DNA of 64,000 nucleotides from Prorocentrum cordatum (Eukaryota; Sar; Dinophyceae; Prorocentrales; Prorocentraceae). Location: contig CAUYUJ010003880.1 in the NCBI GenBank assembly GCA_963575745.1, positions 383,882-447,881 of the forward strand, written 5' to 3'. The notes below the pieces were generated by a model that saw nothing but the letters and a program-made list of their open reading frames with translations, did not search any database and was not told the origin of the DNA. The position numbers and the translations under genes are program-made. Positions 19,486 to 29,220 of the stretch are shown in pieces; positions within the stretch are counted from its first letter, which is position 1, and the number at the start of each line of letters is the position of its first letter.

Positions 19486-20355
19486 AGATACCGGGCCCCC
19501 TCTTCGGCGCATCCGCTCACAGAGCTGCCGCGCGGAGCCGCAGCGTTGCTGTGGCGCCCGCTCCCCGTCTCCCACCCCCTGTGTTCCGGAAGTCGTGCCC
19601 GAAGGGGAAGCAGATCTCGGGCCGCCTTTGGGGGCGGAGCCGCCCGGACCTCTTCAGACTGCACTGCAGAACCGTGCGACTGACAGTGCGCCAGCAGAGG
19701 TGAACATGTGATCGGCTTCTTTTTCGTGTCTTTGTCAGTCGGCGCGGGCCCTCGCAACCCCTCCGCCCCCCCCTATGGGGTAGATCCTGGCTGTTTGGGG
19801 CGCATGTTTCGAGCAGGTGGGGTCTCCCCCGTAGGACGCACTATTGCAAACAGTCGCGTTGAGCAGAGGTCCGAAGCCAAAAAGACTAAACACGTGCACG
19901 ATGCATCAAGTGCACCACGATGGCACCGCCGACGCCCACCCTCGCGCTGCACCGCCCTCCGGGCGGAGGCCCGCAGCCAGGCGAGCGGGAGGAGCACGTG
20001 CCAGAGAAGTACAGAAGGCACAGCAATTCATGCAGCTCGGCCTGCCAGTCCGATGGCCCCCGCCAGAAGCCGGGCGAAGGCTGGCCGTCGATGCTACAAC
20101 CGAGCTCCGGGAAATTGTTGTTTCGTTCCGGTGAGCAGCCCGTTTACTACAAAAAGGCGCTGAGTTTTATTCCGGGAGGTTGGTTTCTCTTTTCGGGGAG
20201 GACCGTTTTAGCAGCCGAGGATTTGCCGGCCCTCGCCCAGCTTCCGATGGGGGCCCTCAGAGATCGACGGGGAGTGCGCCCCAGAGCCCGTCTTATCGCA
20301 CATGTCTGCTCGAGCAGCTCGTGTTTTCCGGAGCGTTGGCCCCTGGACCCTGGAC
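19486..20355. other. No gene supported
   Basis: GC-rich sequence. Overlapping frames of 82-159 codons occur on both strands without recognisable domains. The 20140-20330 part is AT-richer. Confidence 0.4.
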
Positions 20356-20486
20356 TCCAGTCGGAAATTACCCTCTGCAGGATAATAGTAACAAAATAGT
20401 CAATGGACGATGTTTGGAGTACGTTTATTAACATGTGTTTTATTCCTCGTCCAAAATCCGCCTGTAGGAGGACACGCCCGACCTAA
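20356..20486. mobile_element. TTAAGTCGG-family TIR element with 8-bp target duplication
   Basis: A 131-bp element. The left terminus is degenerate (TCCAGTCGGAAATTACCC, then TCTGCAGGATAATAG and AAAATAGTC), and the right terminus is well kept (CCTGTAGGAGGACACGCCCG followed by ACCTAA). The element is flanked by a perfect 8-bp direct repeat CCCTGGAC at 20348-20355 and 20487-20494. It has no coding capacity. An 8-bp duplication is typical of hAT-like (and P- or Merlin-like) transposases, but the TTAAGTCGG terminus is not one I recognise. Confidence 0.8.
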
Positions 20487-20494
20487 CCCTGGAC

Positions 20495-21580
20495 CCGTCT
20501 CGGGACCAGCTATTCAATCCTGATCAGTTCTCATCCCCCGGGGGCCCGAACCCAGCGCCCGCACGCTCAAGATGGCGACACACAACGGGTTTGGGCAAGA
20601 TTTTCCGAGCCGGACCTGAGGCCTGAGTCCGAAGGGGGAGTGCGCTGCAGGGGAGGACAGGCAGTGGGAGTATGCAATCAGCGCGGCAGGGGTGATGGAT
20701 GAGGCATGGACAGGGGGCGAAGCAGAGGAACATGGGGCATGGATCAGAGCATGGGTCGGCCCCTGTCTCCAAAGAGGCAGGCTCGTGCAGAAATGGGTGA
20801 AACCGATGACCACGACGAACGCCAGGCGGAAGGCGCGACCTGATCGGGGGAAGGGGGGAAGGGGGAGAGCGAGGATGTATGGAGGGAGGGGGCAGCCTCA
20901 GCAAGTAGGCGCTCCATACCTGGAGCTGCTTGCTTCTCGTTGGGCCCGCGCGTGTGCGCTCCCATTCTCATCACGCTGCCCCTCGAGCCCCCGAGGACCC
21001 TCTATGACCCCTGAAGGTTGGATCCCCTGGTGCCACCCCTTGAGAAGTCCTTTCGGCATTCTGCAGATCTCTTACCCCCCATACTTGCACAACTCATCCT
21101 CCCTCCTCCGCTCTTCTCTTCCCTCTCCCGCGCCTCCTTTTGCTTCTGCACGGTCGACGAGACACCGGCACACTGTACCCTTAGTGGGCTCTGTGAACTG
21201 CAGGGCCGCTTGTACACCGTTTCCGAGCAAGTGTCTCTTGCGAATGGAGACGGTGCAAAACATGGCGAATGGAAACGGCAGAACACTGCTCCGGGATCGG
21301 AGCCAGAACCGCAAGCGGCAAAGCAACGGCGACGGAACCGGCAAGCAAGCGCTGACGGAACCGGCAACACAAGCAGCCAAGCGGAGCCAGTACCAAGCAT
21401 GGCCCCGTCCTTTTCAGGGCCCAGTCGCTCTGCCCTACTCTCCTCCTGCCTCGGCCTCGTCCTGGCCCCCTCCTCTGCGCCCGCGCCAGGACCACGTTGA
21501 ACATATCAGTGTCTGCCTGGACGCGGTGCCGCATCGGCTGGAAGGACCCTTTCCCGCCAGCCGTGTCATGGGGGCGGCAC
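20495..21580. other. No gene supported
   Basis: Mixed composition. A plus-strand frame of 345 codons (20692-21729) overlaps antisense frames of similar length and shows no domain. There is a short internal repetition around CGGCAAGCAAGCGCTGACGG (21320-21380). Confidence 0.4.
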
Positions 21581-21584
21581 CCCA

Positions 21585-21740
21585 ACATACTGATACTATG
21601 TGTGCGCCCCCCCCCCACAGGGGCGTCTCGGCGGGCGCTTTCTGGCCGTACCGCTCGGGAAACGATGTACCACGAGGTGGGTATACTATTTGTTCTGGTC
21701 GGACGCGCGTGTCCGAGGAGGGCATATAGTATTTGTATGT
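21585..21740. mobile_element. Short TIR element with ACATAC termini
   Basis: Left end ACATACTGATACTATGTGTG. Right end CATATAGTATTTGTATGT, whose reverse complement ACATACAAATACTATATG matches at 15 of 18 positions. The element is 156 bp with a C-rich centre. Only one copy is in the window and no clear target duplication was seen. Confidence 0.45.
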
Positions 21741-21919
21741 GTCTGTGCGTCCCAGAGGATGGGGGGGAGGTGGGGGATGAGGAGAGAGGATGCGAGATGG
21801 AGGCGGCTGAGGAGTTGGGAGCAGACAGCAGAGGTGGCTGACGATAATTACCGGAATGGGGCATGGCTGAATGTAAGGGAAGACGGATGAGGAGGCAACG
21901 ATGACAAGGAGGAAGATGA

Positions 21920-21925
21920 TGACGT

Positions 21926-21979
<54 letters not shown>

Positions 21980-22018
21980 GGAGGAGGAGGAGGAGGAGGA
22001 GGAGGAGGAGGAGGACGA
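21920..22018 (+). repeat. (GAT)n-(GAG)n compound microsatellite
   Basis: About 20 GAT triplets followed by about 12 GAG triplets. Confidence 0.9.
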
Positions 22019-23630
22019 CATGAAAAGAACGCAGGATGAGGAGGCGGGGGCAGGAAGCAGGGAGCAGGGAGGAGGAGGAGGCGGGTAACATATTGGAATT
22101 GCCAATGCTTGAAGGGCACAAGACAAGGGGTCAACATTCAGCGCAGGAACACTTCATGTGGACTCCCGCCCGCACAAAGGATAGGGCTCGAGCCTCCATC
22201 CATTTTGTGATACTTCGGTGACGGGATAGATCAACAGAAACACGAATCACGCTTGTGGCACGGTCTAGCGGCTAGCGCGGTCTCGATGGCCGTAGCCCAG
22301 GAGGAGGCGATATGAGAGAGGAGAACGAGGAATATGAGGACGAGGGAGGAGTAGGAGGAGGAGGAAGAGGAGGAGGAGGAGGAGGAGTAGGGCGGATGAG
22401 GAGGAGGAGGAGGCGGACCAGGAGGAGGAGGAGGAGGAGGAGGAGGGAGGAGGAGGAGCGAGGAGGAGGACGATTCTGAGGAGGAGGAGGAGCTGGAGCA
22501 GGATGAGGAGATGTCCTATCCCGCCCACTTCTCCTGACCTTCTCTCCTCATTCTGTCCCTCCATTCGGCCCGTCTGCCCTCCCGCCCACCTCGCTTCTTT
22601 CCCACGGTTCCCCCTTATCCATATCCTTGTTCCCTTCGCTCCGTTTCCCTTCTGTTCTCCTCCCCTCTGCCTGTCCCATCCACAATTCCTCCTTACCATT
22701 TCCCCCCAGGGGACGAAGGGAGAAGGACACCACTACTGCTAATGATCAAGACGATGCGATTGGCGAGGAGGGACGACAGACAGGATAACACGATAGACAG
22801 AGAGATACATCATGAGAGGGAGAGAGAGAGATACGTACACAGAGAGAGGGAGGGATACAGAACACGAGAGCGAGAGAGAGAGAGAGAGAAAAAAAAAGAT
22901 AAGCGAGAAGGGGCAGAAGGAACATGAGTATGGGGAGGAGGGGGGAGGACATGCGCTGAGGACAGTGGGTCTACATGAGGGGCACAAGGGGTGCGAGGAG
23001 TCAACGGGGAGGGGGGAGGCTTGTGGCCAGGGCGTCTCGTCTGGGCAGGGAGTCTTGCTGAGGCCAGCCTTGATAGCAACGAACACGGAGAGGCGGCATG
23101 CCTTGAGTAGGAGGTTGAGGAGGCCTTTTGCTGCTGCTTGCTGCTCCTCCTGCCCCCCTTTGACTCTAAGAAGATACGTCGGGGCTGAGACCGGGGGATT
23201 GGGTGACCACGTGGCACCAGCGCCAGAAAGGGGAGCTGTGACGATAAGGAGGAGGAGGCGGAGGAGGAGGAGGAGGCGGAGGAGGAGGAGGAGGAGGAGA
23301 AGGAGAAGGAATAGGAGGAGAAGCAGGAGCCAGCAGAGGAGCAGAGTGGTGCGTCCGAGCTGCCCGATCACACTCCTGCCATGTCGCTGCGAAAGCGGGT
23401 TCCGCCCGGGCCAAGCGTAGCGCCAAGACCCGTTACCTCGCCGGTTCCGCGCGCCTCGCCTCCTCGAGGCGAGTCTCCTGGTGCACTGTCGAACACTGTT
23501 GGTGGGGGGCGCTCGCGAGGGACTTTGGTGCAGCGCCGCCCTGGAGCCCGAACCCGCCCACGACGCTCCCCCCACGACGCAGGGGCACCGCAGGCGCAGG
23601 AGGCGCATGCGCCGTCCTCAGGAGACGAGG
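22019..23630. other. Microsatellite-rich region, no gene supported
   Basis: Holds GAG tracts (22330-22500, 23230-23315), a GAGA-rich purine run (22805-22930) with AAAAAAAG, and CT-rich sequence (22505-22720). Frames up to 289 codons follow these tracts. Confidence 0.5.
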
Positions 23631-24440
23631 AGAAGGGGGAGGGGGGGGGGAGGGGGAGGGGGAGGGGGGGAGGGGGAGGAGAAGAGGAGAGGAGGAGGAG
23701 GGAGGAGGAGGGCGAGGAGGAGGTGGAGGAGGAGGGGAGGAGGAAGAGGAGAGGAGGAGGAGAGGAGGAGGAGGAGGAGGGAGGAGGAGAGAGGAGGAGG
23801 AGGAGGAGGAGGAGGGGAGGAGGAGGGGAGGAGGGGGAGGAGGAGGGGAGGAGGAGGAGGAGAGAGGAGGGAGGGAGGAGGAGGAGCGGAGGCTGAGGTG
23901 GAAGGCGGAGGCGGAGCGGAGGCGGAGGCGGAAGGCGGAGGTGGAGGTGGAGGCGAGCGAGGAGGAGGAGGAGGAGAAGATGAGGAGAAGAGGAGGAGGA
24001 GGAGGAGGAGGAGGAGGAGGAGGAGGAGGAGGAGGGGGGAGGGGAGGGGGAGGGGAGGGGGAGGCGGAGGAGGAGGAGGAGGAGGAGGAGGGGGAGGGGA
24101 GGGGGGGGAGGGGAGGGGGAGGGTGGGGGGGGAGGGGGAGGGGGAGGGGGAGGGGGAGGGGGAGGGGGAGAGGAGGAGGGGGAGGAGGAGGAGGAGGAGG
24201 AGGAGGAGGAGGAGGAGTGGAGGAGGAGGAGAGGAGGAGGAGAGAGGGAGGAGGGAGGAGGAGGAGGAGGAGGGAGGAGGAGGAGGAGGAGGGAGAGGAG
24301 GAGTAGGAGGAGGATGAGGCGGAGGAGGAGGAGAGGAGGAGGAGGAGGAGGAGTAGGGGGAGGGGGAGGAGGAGGGGGAGGAGGAGGGGGAGGAGGAGGG
24401 GGAAGAGGAGGGGGAGGAGGAGGGGGAGGGGGAGTTTTCT
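23630..24440 (+). repeat. 800-bp purine tract, GGA/GGGGGA
   Basis: Almost uninterrupted purines on the plus strand, alternating GGA-rich, AGGAGGGGG-rich and GGGGGA-rich blocks, with a few C or T (GCGGAGGC units at 23885-23945). Every frame is open on both strands. Such mirror-symmetric purine tracts can form triplex or G-quadruplex structures; this is inference from composition. Confidence 0.9.
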
Positions 24441-24639
24441 CCCAGGGCGTCGGGGTCCACGGGTCCGCTCCCGCCAAGCCTGGCAGCAGCTTCCCAAGAC
24501 CGCGCCGCCCCCTCGGGCTGCACAGGCGCAGAGAGCAGGCGCACGGGCGCAGGGCCGCTCAGCTTTGCCTCTCCCGAATTGGATGCTTGTTTGGGGGACC
24601 TCCCTGGAGCCTATCTAACGGATCTGTTCGACCCCAGTT

Positions 24640-24835
24640 CGATTCAGGTTCGACTCAAGTGCGACTACGGTTCGACTCAGGGTCGGCCCAAGTCGACGGA
24701 CGTTCGACGCAGCTTCGACGCACGAGTGGAGCGAATTGCGATGTCAGGGGCGACGTTGAATTCGACGGACGTTCGACGCAGCTTCGACGCACGAGTGGAG
24801 CGACTTGCGATGTCAAGGGCGACGTTAGGGGTGGG
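24640..24835 (+). repeat. 69-bp tandem duplication and TTCGACTC repeats
   Basis: CGACGGACGTTCGACGCAGC begins at 24694 and again at 24763, followed by TTCGACGCACGAGTGGAGCG in both. Upstream are short TTCGACTC/TTCGATTC repeats. The two copies are nearly identical, so this duplication is recent. Confidence 0.8.
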
Positions 24836-25164
24836 ATAAGCTCAGGAGGGGATGCGTCGGTCTGCTATCGCCGCGCCCGTCGATCGCCAATAGGAGCCCG
24901 ATAGCCGCTAGCCCACCATGCCTTGGAGCACGCACTGACCCGGGTTGGGGTGCAGGATCTTGCAGGATCTTGCAGGAGTCTGCAAGGCCTGACTGACTCG
25001 GGTCTGGATTGACCCAGGTCAGTAGATCCCCGAAGCGGCATCAGTACCTTTTGGTTTCCCCGAGAGTGGGACCTGAAGGGAGTCCGAACACGGTACGGCA
25101 CGGAGAGCGGGCGCCGGTCTCCTATTCTCCCCCTCCCTCAGGATGGAGGAGGGATGGGAACGAC

Positions 25165-25325
25165 GGATCGGACGGGGCTAGGACGAGGATGAATTCGTTC
25201 CAGAGCTTTCTGGAACGCTCCCAGAGCGTTCCGCAACGCTCTGAGAAGGCCGCGCCGGCGGATCTCAGAGATTCCCGATGTATCCTCACCCGAGTTCAGC
25301 CCCGTCCTGGCTTCGTCTGAGACGG
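25165..25325 (+). repeat. Dispersed repeat M, copy 2
   Basis: Contains GGACGAGGATGAATTCG, several TTCCAGAGC/CTGGAACGC hairpins, CTCTGAGAAGGCCGCG, CTCAGAGATTCCCG and TATCCTCACCCGAG, matching 35805-35990 closely and 935-1085 loosely. Confidence 0.6.
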
Positions 25326-25329
25326 AGGC

Positions 25330-26079
25330 GCCGGCTGACCTTTCCGCCTCCTGGGCGCGAATTAAGGGGGGCACTACATGGGGGGGGGCAGCGGGGGCTG
25401 CAGGAAAGGGGCCCTTGAGGGCCCCAGAGGGGGCCACTATGGCTCGAGAAGAGCACTTTTTGTTCCCCATGTCCTGGCCCCCATGCATTCGCGCTAAGCT
25501 CCTCAGGACGGAGGAGGGGTGGCCGGGTGGTGGCGACGGAGGCGCCGGCTGAGTTCCCCTGCCTTCCGTGGGCTTGGCCCCGACAGGACGGGGTCGTGAG
25601 CGTGTCCAACGTCGTGGAGGCCCCCTTGGGGGGGGGCGGGCGCGGCTACTCTCCGCCAGCTGTCGTGTCGGTCAGGGGAAGTGCACCCCAACCCTCCTCC
25701 ATGCAGGAGCCACACGGGGACGACGAGGAGGGCGTGGAGGCGATGAGGAGGGCGACGAGGAGGGCGACGAGGGAGGAGGGCTTGTATGTATTGATTTATT
25801 GGAGTGGCCTGACGGCCGGTGCCACCGACCCTGATCGACGACGACGACGAAGACGAGGGAGGAGTAGGAGCAGGAGGACAAGCAGGATGAGCAGAAGGAT
25901 GAGCAGAAGGAGGAAGAGGAGGCGATGGGCGAGGTGGGGCAGCAGCAGGAGGACGCGGGGGACGAGCAGGAGGAGGAATGAGCAATTGGAGGAGGCTCTG
26001 GAGGAGAGGCAGGAGGAGTGGCAGGAGGAAGAGGGGGATAATGCGGCGAGGAAGACGACGCTGACGTGGGTCTCTTCGG
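25330..26079. other. No gene supported
   Basis: GC-rich sequence with AGGAGGGCG repeats (25720-25780) and AGGAGGA/AGGAC runs to 26040. A plus-strand frame of 300 codons runs through here into the next L array and lacks domains. Confidence 0.45.
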
Positions 26080-26650
26080 AGCGCTATCGGGAACCTCTGG
26101 GGAACAGTTTAGGGGCCTCTTGGGGCTTCCTGGGGGCTTCTTGGAAGCTTCTTGGGGCCTCTTGGGGCCGATTGAGGGCTCTTGGAGCCTCTTGGAGGCC
26201 TCTTGGGGCTTCCTGGGGGCTTCATGGGGCGGAAATCTTGAATTCTCGGTTCCTCGTCCCCCTCTGGGCACTCTCTTGGGCCCGTCTTGGGGCCCTTTTG
26301 GGCCGTCTTCGGCGCCTCTTGGGCCGTCCTTCGTCCCTCTTGGAGGCATTTTGGGTCGGCTTGGGGCGCTCTTGGGGGCCTCTTGGGCCGTCTTGGACCG
26401 TCGGAAAGCCGAAAAGGCGAGAAGGCTGAAATCATTCAAACACCAAAGTCAAATTGACGATGTTTGCTCCTGGCGCCCTCTTGGGAGTGCTCTTTTGCGC
26501 TCTATTGGAGCTTCTCGGGGGCCTCTTGGGTCGTTTTCGAGCAGTCTTGAACATCTTGGGGCGATTGTTCGTCGATGCGTGGCGCTCTTGTACCGTCTTG
26601 GGGATATCTTGGGGCACTCTTGGCCCGTCTTGTGGCTTTTCTTGGCCTTG
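26080..26650 (+). repeat. CTTGGGGCC degenerate array L, copy 5
   Basis: The longest L array in the window: GGCCTCTTGGGGCTTCCTGG, CTTCTTGGAAGCTTCTTGG, CTTGGGGCCCTTTTGGG and so on. An AT-richer core at 26420-26470 has CAAATTGACGATGTTTGC. The frames on either strand are repeat-derived. Confidence 0.7.
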
Positions 26651-26659
26651 CTACCCCCG

Positions 26660-27332
26660 GGGAGGAAAACGACTCTGGGTGGCGAACCCCCCCGGGACCC
26701 CCCCAGGACCCCCCTCGGGACCCCCCCAGGACCTCCCCAGGACCCCCTCCCCGCGCGGGGAAGGGATCACAGGGAAGGGGTTTCCTTTCGACTGAACTAC
26801 GACGTTGTCCAATTTTGCTGTGGACGGCTTGTCTGAGGAAGAGGGCCCAGGTGAGTGGAACTCAGGAAGACGGCGACGACGAGTCGAACGGGAAAGCCCG
26901 ACTCGAACGGAAGAGCCCCTCACACACGCCGACAGGGTCGGCGGATTTGGGCGTGGCTTAGAGTCAAGCACTAACTCCCACTTGAAATCGCAACAGCGAC
27001 GAGGGGGACCGACGAGGGCCCGAAATACGAGCGAAGCGAGGGCCAGAGCAGACACGGCGGCGAGGAGGGCGACGAGGAGGGCGTGGAGGGAGGATCGGCG
27101 GCGAGGAGGGCCAGGGGTGGGTTGGTGGGACTGGTGGGACAAGTTGACCAGGTCGAGCGAGTTAGGGGCCCACCCCCTTCCCATTCCTTCCCTCCCCCCT
27201 TCCACCCTCGCGGGGGCAACGAGGGAGGACGACGAGGAGGGCGTGGATGATCTGGGGCAACGATGGGGGGGAGATAGGCATAGGGGGGGGTGGACGCATC
27301 GACCCCCAATCGCCCATTGACCTCCGATAGAG
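26660..27332. other. No gene supported; small repeats
   Basis: Has a GGACCCCCCCAGGACCCCCC run (26695-26755) with the palindrome CTCCCCGCGCGGGGAAG, ACGAGGAGGGCG repeats (27060-27100, 27225-27250), a block at 27118-27200 repeated at 28210-28290 (GGACAAGTTGACCAGGTCGA), and motif N at 27280-27333. Confidence 0.45.
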
Positions 27333-27531
27333 GCCCGATACTCAGGCGATCGCAAACATGAATCAAGGGGGCTTGGATTAGCGACGGGTCCCGTTTCCAC
27401 GGGAAATCGCGGATTTCCGCCGCCGAACGAGGCGGCACCGGCCGCATTTTGGGGAGGGCACCTCCCCTGATCCATGGATTTGGCGACCGCGCGCCAAATC
27501 CATGGATCGCTAATCCATGTTTGCGCGTCCC
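27333..27531. mobile_element. TIR element C, copy 1
   Basis: Left end CTCAGGCGATCGCAAACATG and right end CATGTTTGCGCGTCCCCGAG are inverted copies with few mismatches. The interior has TTAGCGACGGGTCCCGTTTC, GGGCACCTCCCC and a hairpin with 17-bp arms (GATCCATGGATTTGGCG and its inverse, loop ACCGCG) near 27470-27511. Second copy at 30153, hairpin relative at 50866. No coding capacity. Confidence 0.7.
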
Positions 27532-27539
27532 CGAGATGT

Positions 27540-27964
27540 GTCCTCCCTCTATGCTAGTCCCCCCGACCGTTGCCCAGCAGAGGAGGGAGGAGGGTGACGG
27601 GGAGGGCCAGGAGTCACCGAGCGCGTTCCACTCCTCGCCAACTTCGGCGGCGAGCGAAGGGGGGGAGATGAGAAAGAGAAGGCCTTCTCTGAGGGCGGCG
27701 GGGCTTCTCAAAGGCCCTCGCGCCTTCTGAGAAGTCCCCTGTGCCTCCGGTGAAAGCCAGGGAATCTTCCCTGAAGGCCGGGGGACTTCCGAGCTTTCGG
27801 AAGAGGCCTGCCCTGTTCTCGCTTTTTCCCGAGCGGAGGGCGTGGAGGAGAGAGAGGGAGGAGGGCGACGAGGAGGGCCAGGAGTCAGCGAGCGCGTTCC
27901 ACTGTTCGCAGCGTGCCTGCCCGCAGACGTCCGAGAAAACACTGGTCTGTCTCGGTGTAATGAA
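27540..27964. other. Repeat-rich, no gene supported
   Basis: Contains a short-palindrome cluster (27676-27815: GAGAAGGCCTTCTC, CCTTCTGAGAAGTCC) and a direct repeat CCAGGAGTCACCGAGCGCG (27608) / CCAGGAGTCAGCGAGCGCG (27878). Confidence 0.45.
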
Positions 27965-27972
27965 TCGTAGAG

Positions 27973-28132
27973 TTAAGTCGGGCCTGGCCCTCTACAGGAG
28001 GAATATTCCCAAATAGTCATAAACAAAGCCTGGGGACTTTTTTTTTTAATGCTGTTGCCCTCTCAGGGGATATGTTTGAGCACGTTTTATTTTTAGCCCC
28101 AAATCTTCTTTAGAGGGATACGCCCGACTTAA
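27973..28132. mobile_element. TTAAGTCGG-family TIR element, complete, 8-bp target duplication
   Basis: A 160-bp element from TTAAGTCGGGCCTGGCCC to GGATACGCCCGACTTAA. The outer 11 bp (TTAAGTCGGGC) are perfectly inverted. It is flanked by a perfect 8-bp direct repeat TCGTAGAG at 27965-27972 and 28133-28140. The interior has AAATAGTCATAAAC, AGCCTGGGGAC and a T10 run. This is the best-preserved copy and defines the family ends. It is non-coding and would need an external transposase. Confidence 0.85.
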
Positions 28133-28140
28133 TCGTAGAG

Positions 28141-28489
28141 CCCCCGCGGCGGATCCAGGCCGATTGCGAGCAGGAACTTTTCGAGCAGTGGAACGCGCTC
28201 GTCGAAGGAGTGGGCTGGTGTGCGGTGGTGAGACAAGTCAGCCAGGTCGAGCGAGGCAGCGTGCCCCCCCATTTCCACCCCTCCCCTCCATGACATAGTA
28301 GTCAGTTGTGGCGCAACCCTGGTACACCCCAGGCGATGCTTAAGACAACTTCCGTTTTCGGCCAGAGCCTCGATTTTTCTTAATGTTTCAATGCAAATCC
28401 TAAGATTTGAATCGACATTCTTGGTTTTTATTCAAGTTCCTAGACTATGAATTTCTTAACCCATGATTTCGAAAGCATTTCGCAGGGTG
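28141..28489. other. Spacer with repeated 28-bp block
   Basis: ATAGTAGTCAGTTGTGGCGC followed by AACCCTGGTA occurs at 28295 and again at 28689, just after TIR element B. The 28360-28490 part is AT-richer. No gene. Confidence 0.5.
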
Positions 28490-28494
28490 TAGTA

Positions 28495-28689
28495 TCGGGT
28501 CGGGCGAAAGGGGGGGATTGGGAAAGGGGGGGTTACGAAATTTGCTGCATGCAGCTGGTTTCGGCCTCACCGAAGGGCCAATTCCTCGATACATGGCCGC
28601 TCCTGGCGCCGGGAGGCGCCGGGAAAATCAGCTACGTGAGCTGATTCTCAAACCCCCCCTTTGCTATCCCCCCCTTTCGCCCGACCCGA
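28495..28689. mobile_element. TIR element B, copy 1, 5-bp target duplication
   Basis: A 195-bp element. The left arm (TCGGGTCGGGCGAAAGGGG, GGGATTGGGAAAGGGGGGG) is mirrored by the right arm (CCCCCCCTTTGCTATCCCCC, CCCTTTCGCCCGACCCGA), about 38 bp. It is flanked by TAGTA at 28490-28494 and 28690-28694. The interior contains TGCTGCATGCAGCTGG and CAGCTACGTGAGCTG, both palindromic. Copy 2 at 55929 and a relic at 9258. Confidence 0.75.
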
Positions 28690-28699
28690 TAGTAGTCAG

Positions 28700-29060
28700 T
28701 TGTGGCGCAACCCTGGTATCTGGATTGGAACGCGTTCGTACCCAGCGAACGAACGGCGCTCGCGCGCGGTCCCGATCCTACAACCTGCGCGCAGGGACAA
28801 CTACGGGGGCCTGGAAGGGGCGGGATTGGCAACCTTTCCGATGGGCACGGCGAAGACGAAGCATGGGCCGCGCCGGCACAGCACTGCCACTGTCACTCAC
28901 AGGTCGCATCTCGAACTTGGCGCGGCCCCGCTGCTGCTGCCGCCTCCATGCGGGTCGGCGGACGAGCCATGCGCAGCGCCCGCGCGGGAACGCCACTTCA
29001 AACGAGATGCGCCCAGAGAGTGGGCGAGGGCGCTAAGTCGCGCACCCGCGCGGGGATCAA
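28700..29060. other. No gene supported
   Basis: GC-rich unique sequence. Frames of 66-172 codons on both strands overlap and lack features. Confidence 0.4.
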
Positions 29061-29067
29061 CGAGTGG

Positions 29068-29220
29068 TGATGGGCCCATTTTTCACCGCCGCTGCCACAG
29101 GTCGGAGAGGTAAGAGGAGGAGGAGGAGGAGGAGGAGGAGGAGGAGGAGGAGGAGGAGGACCTCAGCCTCCCGTTTCCCCCGTCCTACACATGGAGGCGG
29201 TGGTGGAACATTTGCTCATC
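29068..29220. mobile_element. Microsatellite-core TIR element I, copy D (diverged)
   Basis: Left arm GATGGGCCCATTTTTCACCG, right arm GGCGGTGGTGGAACATTTGC then TCATC. The core is (GGA)n at 29111-29160. CGAGTG occurs directly outside both ends (29061-29066 and 29220-29225), a possible 6-bp target duplication. Confidence 0.5.

Noticed and set aside
23368-24544. Overlapping frames of 270-369 codons over the purine tract
   Set aside because: All six frames are open because the repeat lacks stop triplets. The products are poly-Ser/Pro/Leu or Gly/Arg strings with no domain.
27973-28132. TTAA-targeting (piggyBac-like) interpretation
   Set aside because: A perfect 8-bp repeat lies outside the TTAA here, and the copy at 20356 has an 8-bp repeat without a left TTAA.
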